DNA of 5,710 nt. Origin: an uncultured Clostridia bacterium (GTDB taxonomy: Bacteria; Bacillota; Clostridia; Christensenellales; Borkfalkiaceae). Below the pieces are notes generated by a model. That model was not told where the DNA came from, made no database searches, and was given only the letters and a program-made list of their open reading frames with translations. Shown piece by piece: positions 1 through 5,710 of the stretch. Position 1 is the stretch's first letter. The number at the start of each line of letters is the position of its first letter. The stretch is taken from positions 1 through 5,710 of the forward strand of contig CANRAI010000066.1 of assembly GCA_947628555.1 (NCBI GenBank). The letters run 5' to 3'. A program made the translations under genes and the position numbers.

Positions 1-1
1 G

Positions 2-148
2 GGCTACGTGATATGCGCCTATTTCACAAAACCGAAATACAAGCGTTTTGCCGCGAAAAAACTTGTTGTCGCGTATGTGGTTTCGCGGATAGTTGTTTTG
101 GCGTTTATTGTGGGAATTATGGTGTTTACAATAATGCAATTGAGGTGA
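2..148 (+). CDS. C-terminal end of an unidentified membrane protein (5' partial)
   Basis: The frame is open from the left edge and stops at TGA 146-148, giving 48 residues. It begins with an aromatic and basic stretch (roughly residues 7-20, rich in Tyr, Lys and Arg). A hydrophobic segment follows at about residues 21-46 (Val, Ile, Leu, Phe, Met, with one Ser-Arg inside), and the chain ends Gln-Leu-Arg. This looks like a last transmembrane helix preceded by a positively charged cytoplasmic loop. I do not recognise the family from so short a tail. Frame 1 is also open to about base 189, but its product is Cys-rich and not membrane-like, so this frame is preferred. The gene is convergent with the methyltransferase gene, 56 bases away, and no classical terminator is visible between them. 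Confidence 0.6.
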   Translation, partial: GYVICAYFTKPKYKRFAAKKLVVAYVVSRIVVLAFIVGIMVFTIMQLR

Positions 149-204
149 GCTTTGCATTTTTCATTTTGCGTTATAATTTTAAGCGCAACTAGTAAAACAA
201 GCTG

Positions 205-1368
205 TCAGATTATGTTCAGAACGTAGAATTTCAGGTAACTTGTTTCCTCTGCGCCGAAGAGTGCGGGGTGGTCGGGGGCTTGCGTTTTGATTTCCGCGCA
301 GCGCACCGTGCGCCCGCTTTCACGTGCGGCTTCCTGCAAAGTCTTTTCGAAAAGCTGCGGAGACATATAGTGAGAGCAGGAGCAAGTAAGTAGAAACCCG
401 CCGCTTTTTACGATTTTCATGGTGGTAAGGTTGATATCCTTGTAGCCGCGGCAAGCGTCTTTGACTTCGTCGGCTGTTTTGCAGAAGGCGGGAGGGTCGA
501 GTATGACCGTATCGAATTGCCGCTTTTCCTTTCTGAAATTCCGCAAAACTTCGAAAACGTCTCCGCACAAAGTTTTTATATTATTAAAGCCGTTAAGCGC
601 GGCGTTGTCCCTTACGTTTTTAAGCGCAAGTTCGGAGATATCGCACGCCGTAACGCTTTCGGCGACGGTTGCGGCGTTCAAAGAAAATCCGCCGCTGTTG
701 CAAAAACAGTCCAAAACTTCGCCGCGGGCGTATCTTCTTGCGGCTAATCTGTTCTCTTTTTGGTCTAAAAAATAGCCCGTTTTCTGTCCGTTTTTGATAT
801 CCACAAGCATTTTTATGCCGTTTTCGGTTATTTCCGCATAGTCGGGCACTTCACCGTACAAAAGCGCTTTTTCTTCGTTCAATCCCTCTTTTTTTCGCAC
901 GGAAACGTCGCTTCTTTCATAAATTCCCTTTGGATTGAAAAGCTCCGCAAGGCACTCGCAAATCATCTTTTTGCGCATGTCTATGCCAAGGGAGAGGCAT
1001 TGCATTACAAGGTAATCGCCGTATTTATCCACAATCAAAGCGGGTAGCCCGTCCGCTTCCCCAAAGACCATTCTGTAACAGTTTTCATATCCGAGGCGCA
1101 CCCTGTAATCGTTCGCCTCTTTCAGTTTTTTAAGATAAAAATCCTTGCCGTCAGCTTCGCCGTTTCGTATAAAAATGCGCGCGAGAATTTTCGAAGCGTG
1201 GTTGATATATCCCTTGCCGATAAATCTGCCGTCGTAAGAATATACGGAAGCAAGACTTCCGTTTTTGTCTTTGCCCTCGATTTTCGCGACTTCGTTCGCA
1301 TAGACCCAGCTATGCCCCGCGATAATGCGCTTTTCCTCGTTCTTTTTAAGATAAATATCGTATGCCAT
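205..1368 (-). CDS. rlmI: 23S rRNA (cytosine-C5)-methyltransferase, RlmI type (COG1092)
   Basis: This is a 387-residue SAM-dependent RNA methyltransferase, close in length to E. coli RlmI (about 396), which makes m5C1962 in 23S rRNA. The N-terminal PUA-like RNA-binding domain spans about residues 1-75, with the family opening KKNEEKRIIAGHSWVYANEV. A linking domain (about 75-185) holds GEADGLPALIVDKYG (103-117) and YERSDVSVRKKEG (150-162). The Rossmann methyltransferase domain follows: VDIKNGQKTGYFLDQ (189-203), SAM-binding motif I around LDCFCNSGGFSLNAA (219-233), acidic D243, GDVFEVL (269-275), DPPAF (291-295), ACRGYKDIN (305-313) and CSCS (329-332). By recalled alignment to the FSCSG of E. 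coli RlmI, C331 is the likely catalytic cysteine. The ATG at 1368 matches the usual family start, although no Shine-Dalgarno precedes it. The gene stands alone, divergent from the ABC exporter operon. The exact target base is inferred from the family. Confidence 0.93.
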   Translation of the reverse strand: MAYDIYLKKNEEKRIIAGHSWVYANEVAKIEGKDKNGSLASVYSYDGRFIGKGYINHASKILARIFIRNGEADGKDFYLKKLKEANDYRVRLGYENCYRMVFGEADGLPALIVDKYGDYLVMQCLSLGIDMRKKMICECLAELFNPKGIYERSDVSVRKKEGLNEEKALLYGEVPDYAEITENGIKMLVDIKNGQKTGYFLDQKENRLAARRYARGEVLDCFCNSGGFSLNAATVAESVTACDISELALKNVRDNAALNGFNNIKTLCGDVFEVLRNFRKEKRQFDTVILDPPAFCKTADEVKDACRGYKDINLTTMKIVKSGGFLLTCSCSHYMSPQLFEKTLQEAARESGRTVRCAEIKTQAPDHPALFGAEETSYLKFYVLNII

Positions 1369-1374
1369 AAGCCG

Positions 1375-1403
1375 ATTTTATCAAATTTAAATTATAATTG
1401 CAA
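1375..1403 (-). promoter_or_regulatory. possible sigma-A-type promoter for rlmI
   Basis: On the minus strand TTGCAA (1403-1398, 4 of 6 matches to TTGACA) is followed by exactly 17 bases and then TAAAAT (1380-1375, 5 of 6 to TATAAT). Transcription would start close to 1368, at or within a base or two of the rlmI ATG, so the mRNA would be nearly leaderless. That agrees with the absence of a Shine-Dalgarno before this ATG. A second minus-strand TATAAT lies at 1396-1391 and would leave a leader of about 16 bases, but it has no good -35 at the right distance. Both are motif matches in A+T-rich DNA only. Confidence 0.35.
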
Positions 1404-1423
1404 ACGCATTTAATATAATTTGC
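1390..1423. repeat. 10-bp palindrome and TATAATT(T)GC direct repeat in the divergent spacer
   Basis: AATTATAATT at 1390-1399 is a perfect palindrome and offers a -10-like TATAAT on both strands. TATAATTGC (1393-1401) recurs as TATAATTTGC (1414-1423) with starts 21 bases apart, about two helical turns. GCAAA (1400-1404) and TTTGC (1419-1423) also form an inverted pair flanking the second copy. This could be an operator shared by the divergent genes, or duplicated promoter sequence. Chance is a serious alternative in DNA this A+T-rich. Confidence 0.3.
1414..1419 (+). promoter_or_regulatory. possible -10 element for the ABC exporter operon
   Basis: There is a perfect TATAAT, but no convincing -35 at 16-18 bases and no extended TGn. 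Transcription would begin near 1426. That gives a leader of about 30 bases if translation starts at ATG 1457, but only about 13 if it starts at ATG 1439, so it favours the downstream start. The other plus-strand TATAAT at 1393-1398 also lacks a good -35. Confidence 0.3.
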
Positions 1424-1456
1424 TTTTTTATGCTTTAAATGGTAAGATATCTACGT

Positions 1457-3178
1457 ATGCGCAAGCTTTTAAAGTACCTTACCCATTATAAGTTGCAAAC
1501 GGTCGCGGCGCCTTTGTTCAAGCTTTTGGAGGCGTGCTTTGAGCTGTTTGTGCCCATTGTCGTAGCCGCGATAATCGACAATGGAATAAAAGGCGGTAAG
1601 GGCGTAGAATACATTATTTGCGCCTGCCTTATCCTCGTCGCGCTGGGTGTAGTGGGATTGATTGCGGCGGTCGCCGCCCAATACTTTGCGGCTCGCGCCG
1701 CCGTAGGCTTTTCGAAGGAATTGCGTCACGACCTGTTTAAAAAATTGCAGTCGCTTTCTTTCAGCCAAATAGATAATCTCGGCACTGCGCGCATGGTGAC
1801 GAGGATGACTTCGGACGTAAACCAGCTTCAATCGGGCGTAAATCTTGTATTGAGGCTTTTTATGCGTTCGCCCTTTATAGTATTCGGGGCGATGATTATG
1901 TCGTTTGTGCTCAGCCCTCTTGCGGGCGGGGTGGTGGCGGCTTCCATAGCCGTGCTGTGCGCCGTAATTTTTACGATAATGCTTGTCAGTATCCCGCTCT
2001 ATAAAAAGGCGCAGGGCAAGCTTGACGGCGTTACTTCCGCCACGCGCGAGACGCTTACCGGCGCGAGGGTGCTGCGCGCGTTCTGCAAGGAGCGGGAGGA
2101 AAAGGAGAGTTTCAACGCGAGAAATACGGCGCTTAAAAAATCGCAGCTCTTTGTCGGCGGCGTTTCGGCGCTTATGAATCCTTTGACCTATGCGGTAGTA
2201 AACGCAACTATTATAATATTGTTGTATGTCGGCGCAATTCAGGTGCGGGACGGACTTCTGACGCAGGGCGCGATGATAGCACTATACAATTATATGTCGC
2301 AGATTTTGGTGGAGCTTATCAAACTTGCCAATCTTATAATCACTATAACCAAATCCTTCGCCTGCGCGGGTAGAATTTCGGAAATCCTCGAAATGCAGCC
2401 CTCGCTTTCTTCGCGAAAGCCGTCCGAAGCGCGCGGTTGCGCATATATACAGTTTAAAAACGTCTGCGTGAATTATAACGGCGGGGCTGTCAACGCCCTC
2501 GACAACGTTTCGTTTACAGCCGAAAAGGGGCAGACGATAGGCATTATAGGCGGCACGGGCGCGGGCAAAACCACGCTTGTAAACACTATTCCGCATTTTT
2601 ACGACGTTTCGGCGGGCGAAATTCTGATAGACGGCGTGAACGTAAACGCCATAGGCGACGAAAAGTTAAGGGCGGAGTGCGGTATCGTTCCCCAGAACGC
2701 CGTGCTTTTCGAAGGAACTCTGCGCGATAATATCAAATGGGGCAAAAAAGACGCCACGGACGACGAAATTGCGGAAGCCCTTAAAGCCGCGCAGGCGGAA
2801 GACGTGGTAGCCTCCAAATCCGGCGGTCTGGACGAAAGGGTAGAGCAGGGCGGAAAAAATTTTTCGGGTGGACAGCGCCAAAGACTCACCATTGCGCGCG
2901 CGCTTGTAAGGAAGCCCGAAATTCTGATTTTGGACGACAGCGCGTCGGCGCTCGACTATGCGACGGACGCCAATTTACGTCAGTCGCTTAAAGCTCTGCC
3001 TTATAAGCCGACGGTGTTTATAGTTTCCCAGCGCACATCGTCCATACGGCATGCGGACAAGATAATAGTGCTCGACGACGGCAAGACGGTCGGCGTCGGC
3101 AAGCACGAGGAATTATTGAAATCCTGTCCTTTGTACAGGGAAATCCACCATTCCCAATATCCGGAGGAGGTCGTTTGA
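1457..3178 (+). CDS. heterodimeric ABC exporter, subunit with degenerate ATP site (TM287-like)
   Basis: This is a half-transporter of 573 residues with a membrane domain fused to an ATPase domain, expected in the cytoplasmic membrane. Six hydrophobic segments lie at about 17-40, 52-74, 137-154, 155-177, 240-262 and 271-297. The ATPase has A-loop Y340, Walker A GGTGAGKT (365-372), Q-loop Q413, signature FSGGQ (469-473), Walker B ILILDD (489-494) and D-loop SALD (497-500). The catalytic Glu after Walker B is Asp (D494), and the switch His is Gln (Q525, in VSQRTSS). Both changes are typical of the degenerate-site subunit of heterodimeric exporters. Resemblance to Thermotoga TM287 extends to KWGKKDATDDEI and the YREI tail. 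A second in-frame ATG at 1439 would add MVRYLR. I chose 1457 because MRKLLKYL matches family starts and TAAG (1443-1446) gives a weak ribosome site, whereas none precedes 1439. The partner gene follows after one base. The substrate is unknown; multidrug export is possible. Confidence 0.93.
   Translation: MRKLLKYLTHYKLQTVAAPLFKLLEACFELFVPIVVAAIIDNGIKGGKGVEYIICACLILVALGVVGLIAAVAAQYFAARAAVGFSKELRHDLFKKLQSLSFSQIDNLGTARMVTRMTSDVNQLQSGVNLVLRLFMRSPFIVFGAMIMSFVLSPLAGGVVAASIAVLCAVIFTIMLVSIPLYKKAQGKLDGVTSATRETLTGARVLRAFCKEREEKESFNARNTALKKSQLFVGGVSALMNPLTYAVVNATIIILLYVGAIQVRDGLLTQGAMIALYNYMSQILVELIKLANLIITITKSFACAGRISEILEMQPSLSSRKPSEARGCAYIQFKNVCVNYNGGAVNALDNVSFTAEKGQTIGIIGGTGAGKTTLVNTIPHFYDVSAGEILIDGVNVNAIGDEKLRAECGIVPQNAVLFEGTLRDNIKWGKKDATDDEIAEALKAAQAEDVVASKSGGLDERVEQGGKNFSGGQRQRLTIARALVRKPEILILDDSASALDYATDANLRQSLKALPYKPTVFIVSQRTSSIRHADKIIVLDDGKTVGVGKHEELLKSCPLYREIHHSQYPEEVV
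3163..3170 (+). promoter_or_regulatory. strong ribosome binding site of the second exporter gene
   Basis: GGAGGAGG lies 9 bases before ATG 3180 and inside the last codons of the first subunit, whose TGA is at 3176-3178. Stop and start are one base apart, which suggests translational coupling and balanced synthesis of the two subunits. Confidence 0.85.
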
Positions 3179-3179
3179 T

Positions 3180-4967
3180 ATGGCGAAATCTCCTTTCGGG
3201 AAAGAATTGAAAAAAGGCGTATTGAAAAGAGTATTAAGGCAGCTTAAAGGCTATATGCCGTGGGTAGTTGCGACTATGCTTCTTGCCCTTGTGACCGTGG
3301 CGGGCAATCTTGCAGTGCCTGTTTTCTTCGGACAGATAATAGACCTTATAATAGACGGCAAGCCGTTTAATCCCCAAATTTTCGGTCTTTTTACCGTTAT
3401 AGGCGCCGTTATAGCAGTAACCTGCCTTGCGCAATGGCTAATGAGCGCGATAAACAACCGTATAACCTATAACGTGGTCAAGGATATGCGGCAAGAGGCG
3501 TTTGCGCGGCTTCAAATACTCCCTCTGAAATTTATAGACGGCAGACCGTACGGCGACGTCGTAAGCAGACTGATAGGCGACGTCGATCAGTTTGCGGACG
3601 GACTTTTAATGGGCTTTACGCAGCTTTTCACGGGCGTTCTTACGATTATCGGAACGCTTGTGATAATGCTTTTGATAAATTGGATAATCGCCCTCGTCGT
3701 TTTCGTCGTCACTCCTCTTTCGCTTTTCGTTGCGAAGTTTATCGCTTCCCGCACTTATTCTATGTTCAAAAAGGCTTCCGAAGCGCGCGGCGAACAGACC
3801 GCTTTCATAGATGAGATGATAGGCAATCTGAAAGTGGTGCAGGCGTTCTCCCGCGAGGACGAAAATCTGGATAAATTCGACGAAATCAACGAAAGGCTTA
3901 CAAAGGTTTCCTTAAAGTCGATTTTCTTTTCTTCTCTCGTCAATCCGTCAACCCGGTTTATAAATTCCATTGTCTATGCATTGGTGGCGCTTGCGGGAGC
4001 CCTAACCCTTGTGCTGGAAGTGCAGGCGCCGACGCTTGTGCCGTCCGTCGCGTTTTCCGCGGGCTTGCTGACGACGTTGCTGGCTTACGCTAACCAATAT
4101 ACCAAGCCGTTCAATGAAATTTCGGGCGTCGTAACAGAATTGCAGAACGCCGTCGCGTGCGCGGGCAGGATTTACGAAATAATAGACGAACCCTGCGAAG
4201 TCCCCGACGGCCCTTCGGCTGAAACGCTTAAAAGGGCGGAAGGCGACGTGGAATTAAATGGAGTATATTTTTCATACTCGGCGGATAAAAAACTTATAGA
4301 AGATTTGAACGTAAGGGCAAGACCGGGGCAGAGAATAGCTATTGTCGGACCTACGGGGTGCGGCAAGACCACGCTTATAAACCTTTTAATGCGCTTTTAT
4401 GACCCTGACGGCGGCACGATTTCCGTGGACGGGAAAAATATATCCGATTTGACAAGACATTCCCTGCGTTCCAACTACGGCATGGTATTGCAGGATACCT
4501 GGCTTAAATGCGGAACTGTGCGCGAAAATATCTGTATGGGCAAGCCCGGAGCTTCCGAAAGCGAAGTGGTTGAGGCGGCAAAGGCGGCGCATGCGCACAA
4601 CTTCATTATGCAACTGCCGCAGGGCTACGATACAGTTATAGGCGAGGACGGCGGCAGCCTTTCGCAGGGACAGAAACAGCTTTTGTGCATAACGCGGATA
4701 ATGCTTTCCATTCCTCCGATACTGATTCTGGACGAAGCTACCTCCCACATAGACGTCCGCACCGAAAAACGCATACAGGACGCCTTCGCAAAACTTATGG
4801 CGGGCAGGACAAGTTTTATCGTCGCGCACAGGCTTTCAACCATACGCGAAGCCGACCTTATCCTCGTGATGAAGGACGGCAAAATAGTGGAGCAGGGCAC
4901 GCATAAAGAACTTCTGGCTCTCGGCGGATTTTACAATAAGCTTTATAATAGTCAATTCGCAGGCTGA
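3180..4967 (+). CDS. heterodimeric ABC exporter, subunit with consensus catalytic residues (TM288-like)
   Basis: This half-transporter of 595 residues is the partner of the preceding gene. It has the longer N-terminal cytoplasmic stretch usual for this subunit type (about 25 residues). Hydrophobic segments lie at about 28-55, 67-90, 145-167, 168-189, 255-280 and 288-305, with VVQAFSRE (219-226) in the intracellular region. The ATPase has A-loop Y366, Walker A GPTGCGKT (390-397), Q-loop Q438, X-loop TVIGEDG (485-491), Walker B ILILDE (514-519) with catalytic E519, D-loop SHID (522-525) and switch H550. The signature is LSQGQ (494-498) rather than LSGGQ, as in Thermotoga TM288. In the dimer its Walker motifs face the intact FSGGQ of the partner and form the hydrolytic site, while its LSQGQ faces the partner's degenerate motifs. 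Known relatives export drugs or lipids; the substrate here is not predictable. No clear terminator hairpin follows the TGA. Confidence 0.93.
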   Translation: MAKSPFGKELKKGVLKRVLRQLKGYMPWVVATMLLALVTVAGNLAVPVFFGQIIDLIIDGKPFNPQIFGLFTVIGAVIAVTCLAQWLMSAINNRITYNVVKDMRQEAFARLQILPLKFIDGRPYGDVVSRLIGDVDQFADGLLMGFTQLFTGVLTIIGTLVIMLLINWIIALVVFVVTPLSLFVAKFIASRTYSMFKKASEARGEQTAFIDEMIGNLKVVQAFSREDENLDKFDEINERLTKVSLKSIFFSSLVNPSTRFINSIVYALVALAGALTLVLEVQAPTLVPSVAFSAGLLTTLLAYANQYTKPFNEISGVVTELQNAVACAGRIYEIIDEPCEVPDGPSAETLKRAEGDVELNGVYFSYSADKKLIEDLNVRARPGQRIAIVGPTGCGKTTLINLLMRFYDPDGGTISVDGKNISDLTRHSLRSNYGMVLQDTWLKCGTVRENICMGKPGASESEVVEAAKAAHAHNFIMQLPQGYDTVIGEDGGSLSQGQKQLLCITRIMLSIPPILILDEATSHIDVRTEKRIQDAFAKLMAGRTSFIVAHRLSTIREADLILVMKDGKIVEQGTHKELLALGGFYNKLYNSQFAG

Positions 4968-5014
4968 AAACCGTAAGATTAAGCGTTATCTCCACGAAGG
5001 CAATAAAAAAGTTG

Positions 5015-5045
5015 ATTAGATTATAAAGATAATTAAATTATAAGG
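5015..5045 (+). repeat. imperfect 14-base direct repeat upstream of the ABC-F gene
   Basis: ATTAGATTATAAAG (5015-5028) and ATTAAATTATAAGG (5032-5045) match at 12 of 14 positions with a 17-base period. The second copy runs into the ribosome binding site of the ABC-F gene. The first contains TATAAA (5022-5027), a possible -10 that would start transcription near 5034, but no good -35 precedes it. The whole 86-base spacer (4968-5053) is A+T-rich, so the repeat may be chance. Confidence 0.25.
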
Positions 5046-5046
5046 A
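5042..5046 (+). promoter_or_regulatory. ribosome binding site of the ABC-F gene
   Basis: AAGGA lies 7 bases before ATG 5054, which fixes this start. The encoded N-terminus MLQVNNVSLQFGSKKLF matches the usual family opening. Confidence 0.7.
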
Positions 5047-5053
5047 AATAGAA

Positions 5054-5710
5054 ATGCTTCAAGTAAACAACGTTTCACTTCAATTCGGCAGCAAAAAACT
5101 GTTCGAGGACGTGAATTTAAAATTCACAAAGGGCAATTGCTACGGCATAATAGGCGCAAACGGGGCGGGTAAATCTACCTTTTTAAAGGTGCTCAGCGGC
5201 GAAATAGAGCCCAACAAGGGCGACGTGACTCTCGACAAGACGGAGCGAATGTCCGTCCTTCAACAAAATCAGAACGCTTTCGACGACGTAACGGTTTTGC
5301 GCGCCGTAATGCTCGGGCATAAACGTCTGGTGGATATAATGGACGAAAAGGACGCGCTCTATGCGAAAGAGAATTTTTCGGAAGAGGACGGGGTGCGCGC
5401 AAGCGAGCTCGAAAGCGAGTTTTCCGAACTCGGCGGCTGGGACGCGGAATTTGAGGCGCAGACCCTTTTAAATGCGCTCGATATAACCGAAGAATATCAC
5501 TATATTACCATGCGCGACCTCGACGCAAAGCTTAAAATCAAGGTCCTGTTGGCGCAGGCGCTTTTCGGCAATCCCGATATTCTTCTTTTGGACGAGCCCA
5601 CTAACAACCTTGATATAAAAACCGTCCGTTGGCTTGAAAATTACCTTTTGGACTTTGAAAACACCATAATCATAGTCTCTCATAACCGCCATTTTCTAAA
5701 CAAGGTCTGC
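5054..5710 (+). CDS. ybiT: ABC-F family ATPase, YbiT type (3' partial)
   Basis: The first 219 residues of a protein usually about 520-540 long are present; the window edge removes the inter-domain linker and second ATPase domain. ABC-F proteins have no membrane domain; characterised members bind the ribosome and affect translation, and some protect it from antibiotics. Visible in the first ATPase domain are Walker A GANGAGKS (34-41), Q-loop Q71, an arm-like acidic insertion (about 85-140, including FSEEDGVRASELE), Walker B ILLLDE (176-181) with E181, EPTNNLD (181-187) and switch H210. The stretches LFGNPDILLLDEPTNNLD, RWLE and HFLNKVC, and the GHK...SEEDG arm, are close to E. coli YbiT as I recall it. 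The signature position reads DLDAKLKIKVLL (155-166) without the Gly-Gly of LSGGQ. The gene lies 86 bases after the exporter pair on the same strand and could be cotranscribed or separate. Subfamily assignment is good; the physiological role is not known from sequence. Confidence 0.9.
   Translation, partial: MLQVNNVSLQFGSKKLFEDVNLKFTKGNCYGIIGANGAGKSTFLKVLSGEIEPNKGDVTLDKTERMSVLQQNQNAFDDVTVLRAVMLGHKRLVDIMDEKDALYAKENFSEEDGVRASELESEFSELGGWDAEFEAQTLLNALDITEEYHYITMRDLDAKLKIKVLLAQALFGNPDILLLDEPTNNLDIKTVRWLENYLLDFENTIIIVSHNRHFLNKVC

Noticed and set aside
166..188. Possible hairpin TTGCG..CGCAA between the convergent genes, as a bidirectional terminator
   Set aside because: The stem is only five pairs plus a wobble and an A-T pair. 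Neither strand has a T tract after it; the T-rich DNA lies on the wrong side for both genes.
461..775. Plus-strand open frame of 104 codons inside rlmI
   Set aside because: It is antisense to the conserved methyltransferase domain, including motif I and DPPAF. The product is Ser/Lys-rich with no recognisable fold.
1469..1831. 120-codon minus-strand open frame and similar antisense frames over the exporter genes
   Set aside because: They are antisense to clearly coding sequence, with basic, low-plausibility proteins and no start signals.
3158..3182. Frameshift or fusion between the two ABC genes
   Set aside because: The first gene ends with a complete C-terminal domain and TGA. The second starts with its own strong ribosome site and a full N-terminus, so these are two normal adjacent genes.
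4386..4829. 147-codon open frame on the minus strand
   Set aside because: It lies wholly within the ATPase domain of the second exporter subunit, whose motifs are intact. The antisense product shows no recognisable domain and has no ribosome site; it is a shadow of the real gene.
4968..5011. Rho-independent terminator after the exporter operon
   Set aside because: The best pairing (GAT..ATC around TAAGCGTTA) has internal mismatches. The run at 5005-5010 is A, not T, on the coding strand.
5012..5039. TTGATT-16-TAAATT as promoter of the ABC-F gene
   Set aside because: Transcription would begin within or after the AAGGA ribosome site, leaving too short a leader.

Overview
The window is a bacterial chromosomal segment with mixed base composition. 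Coding regions are rich in GCG, GGC and CGC, with frequent ATA for isoleucine, and the spacers are strongly A+T-rich. The ABC-exporter pair and the strong GGAGGAGG ribosome binding site resemble those of Bacillota, especially Clostridia-like anaerobes. This taxonomic reading is an inference from style and gene families; no marker gene here settles it.

Layout from left to right: (1) the last 48 codons of a plus-strand gene for a protein ending in one hydrophobic helix; (2) a complete minus-strand rlmI-type 23S rRNA cytosine-C5 methyltransferase (205-1368), convergent with gene 1; (3) a short A+T-rich divergent spacer with promoter-like elements, a 10-bp palindrome and a repeated TATAATT(T)GC motif; (4) two plus-strand ABC exporter half-transporters, 1457-3178 and 3180-4967, separated by one base; (5) an 86-base A+T-rich spacer; (6) the first 219 codons of an ABC-F ATPase of the YbiT type, cut by the window edge.

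The two half-transporters form a clear heterodimeric type IV exporter of the TM287/TM288 kind. The first subunit has Asp for the catalytic Glu and Gln for the switch His. The second has LSQGQ in place of LSGGQ. All three changes fall in the same composite ATP site, leaving one degenerate and one consensus site. The substrate cannot be read from the sequence.

Three neighbouring functions touch the ribosome or drug handling: an rRNA methyltransferase, an exporter of a family that includes multidrug pumps, and an ABC-F protein. Each is also a common housekeeping gene, and the strand layout ties only the exporter pair firmly together. I see no mobile element, CRISPR array, tRNA, rRNA or convincing riboswitch, and nothing that I would call a previously undescribed system.
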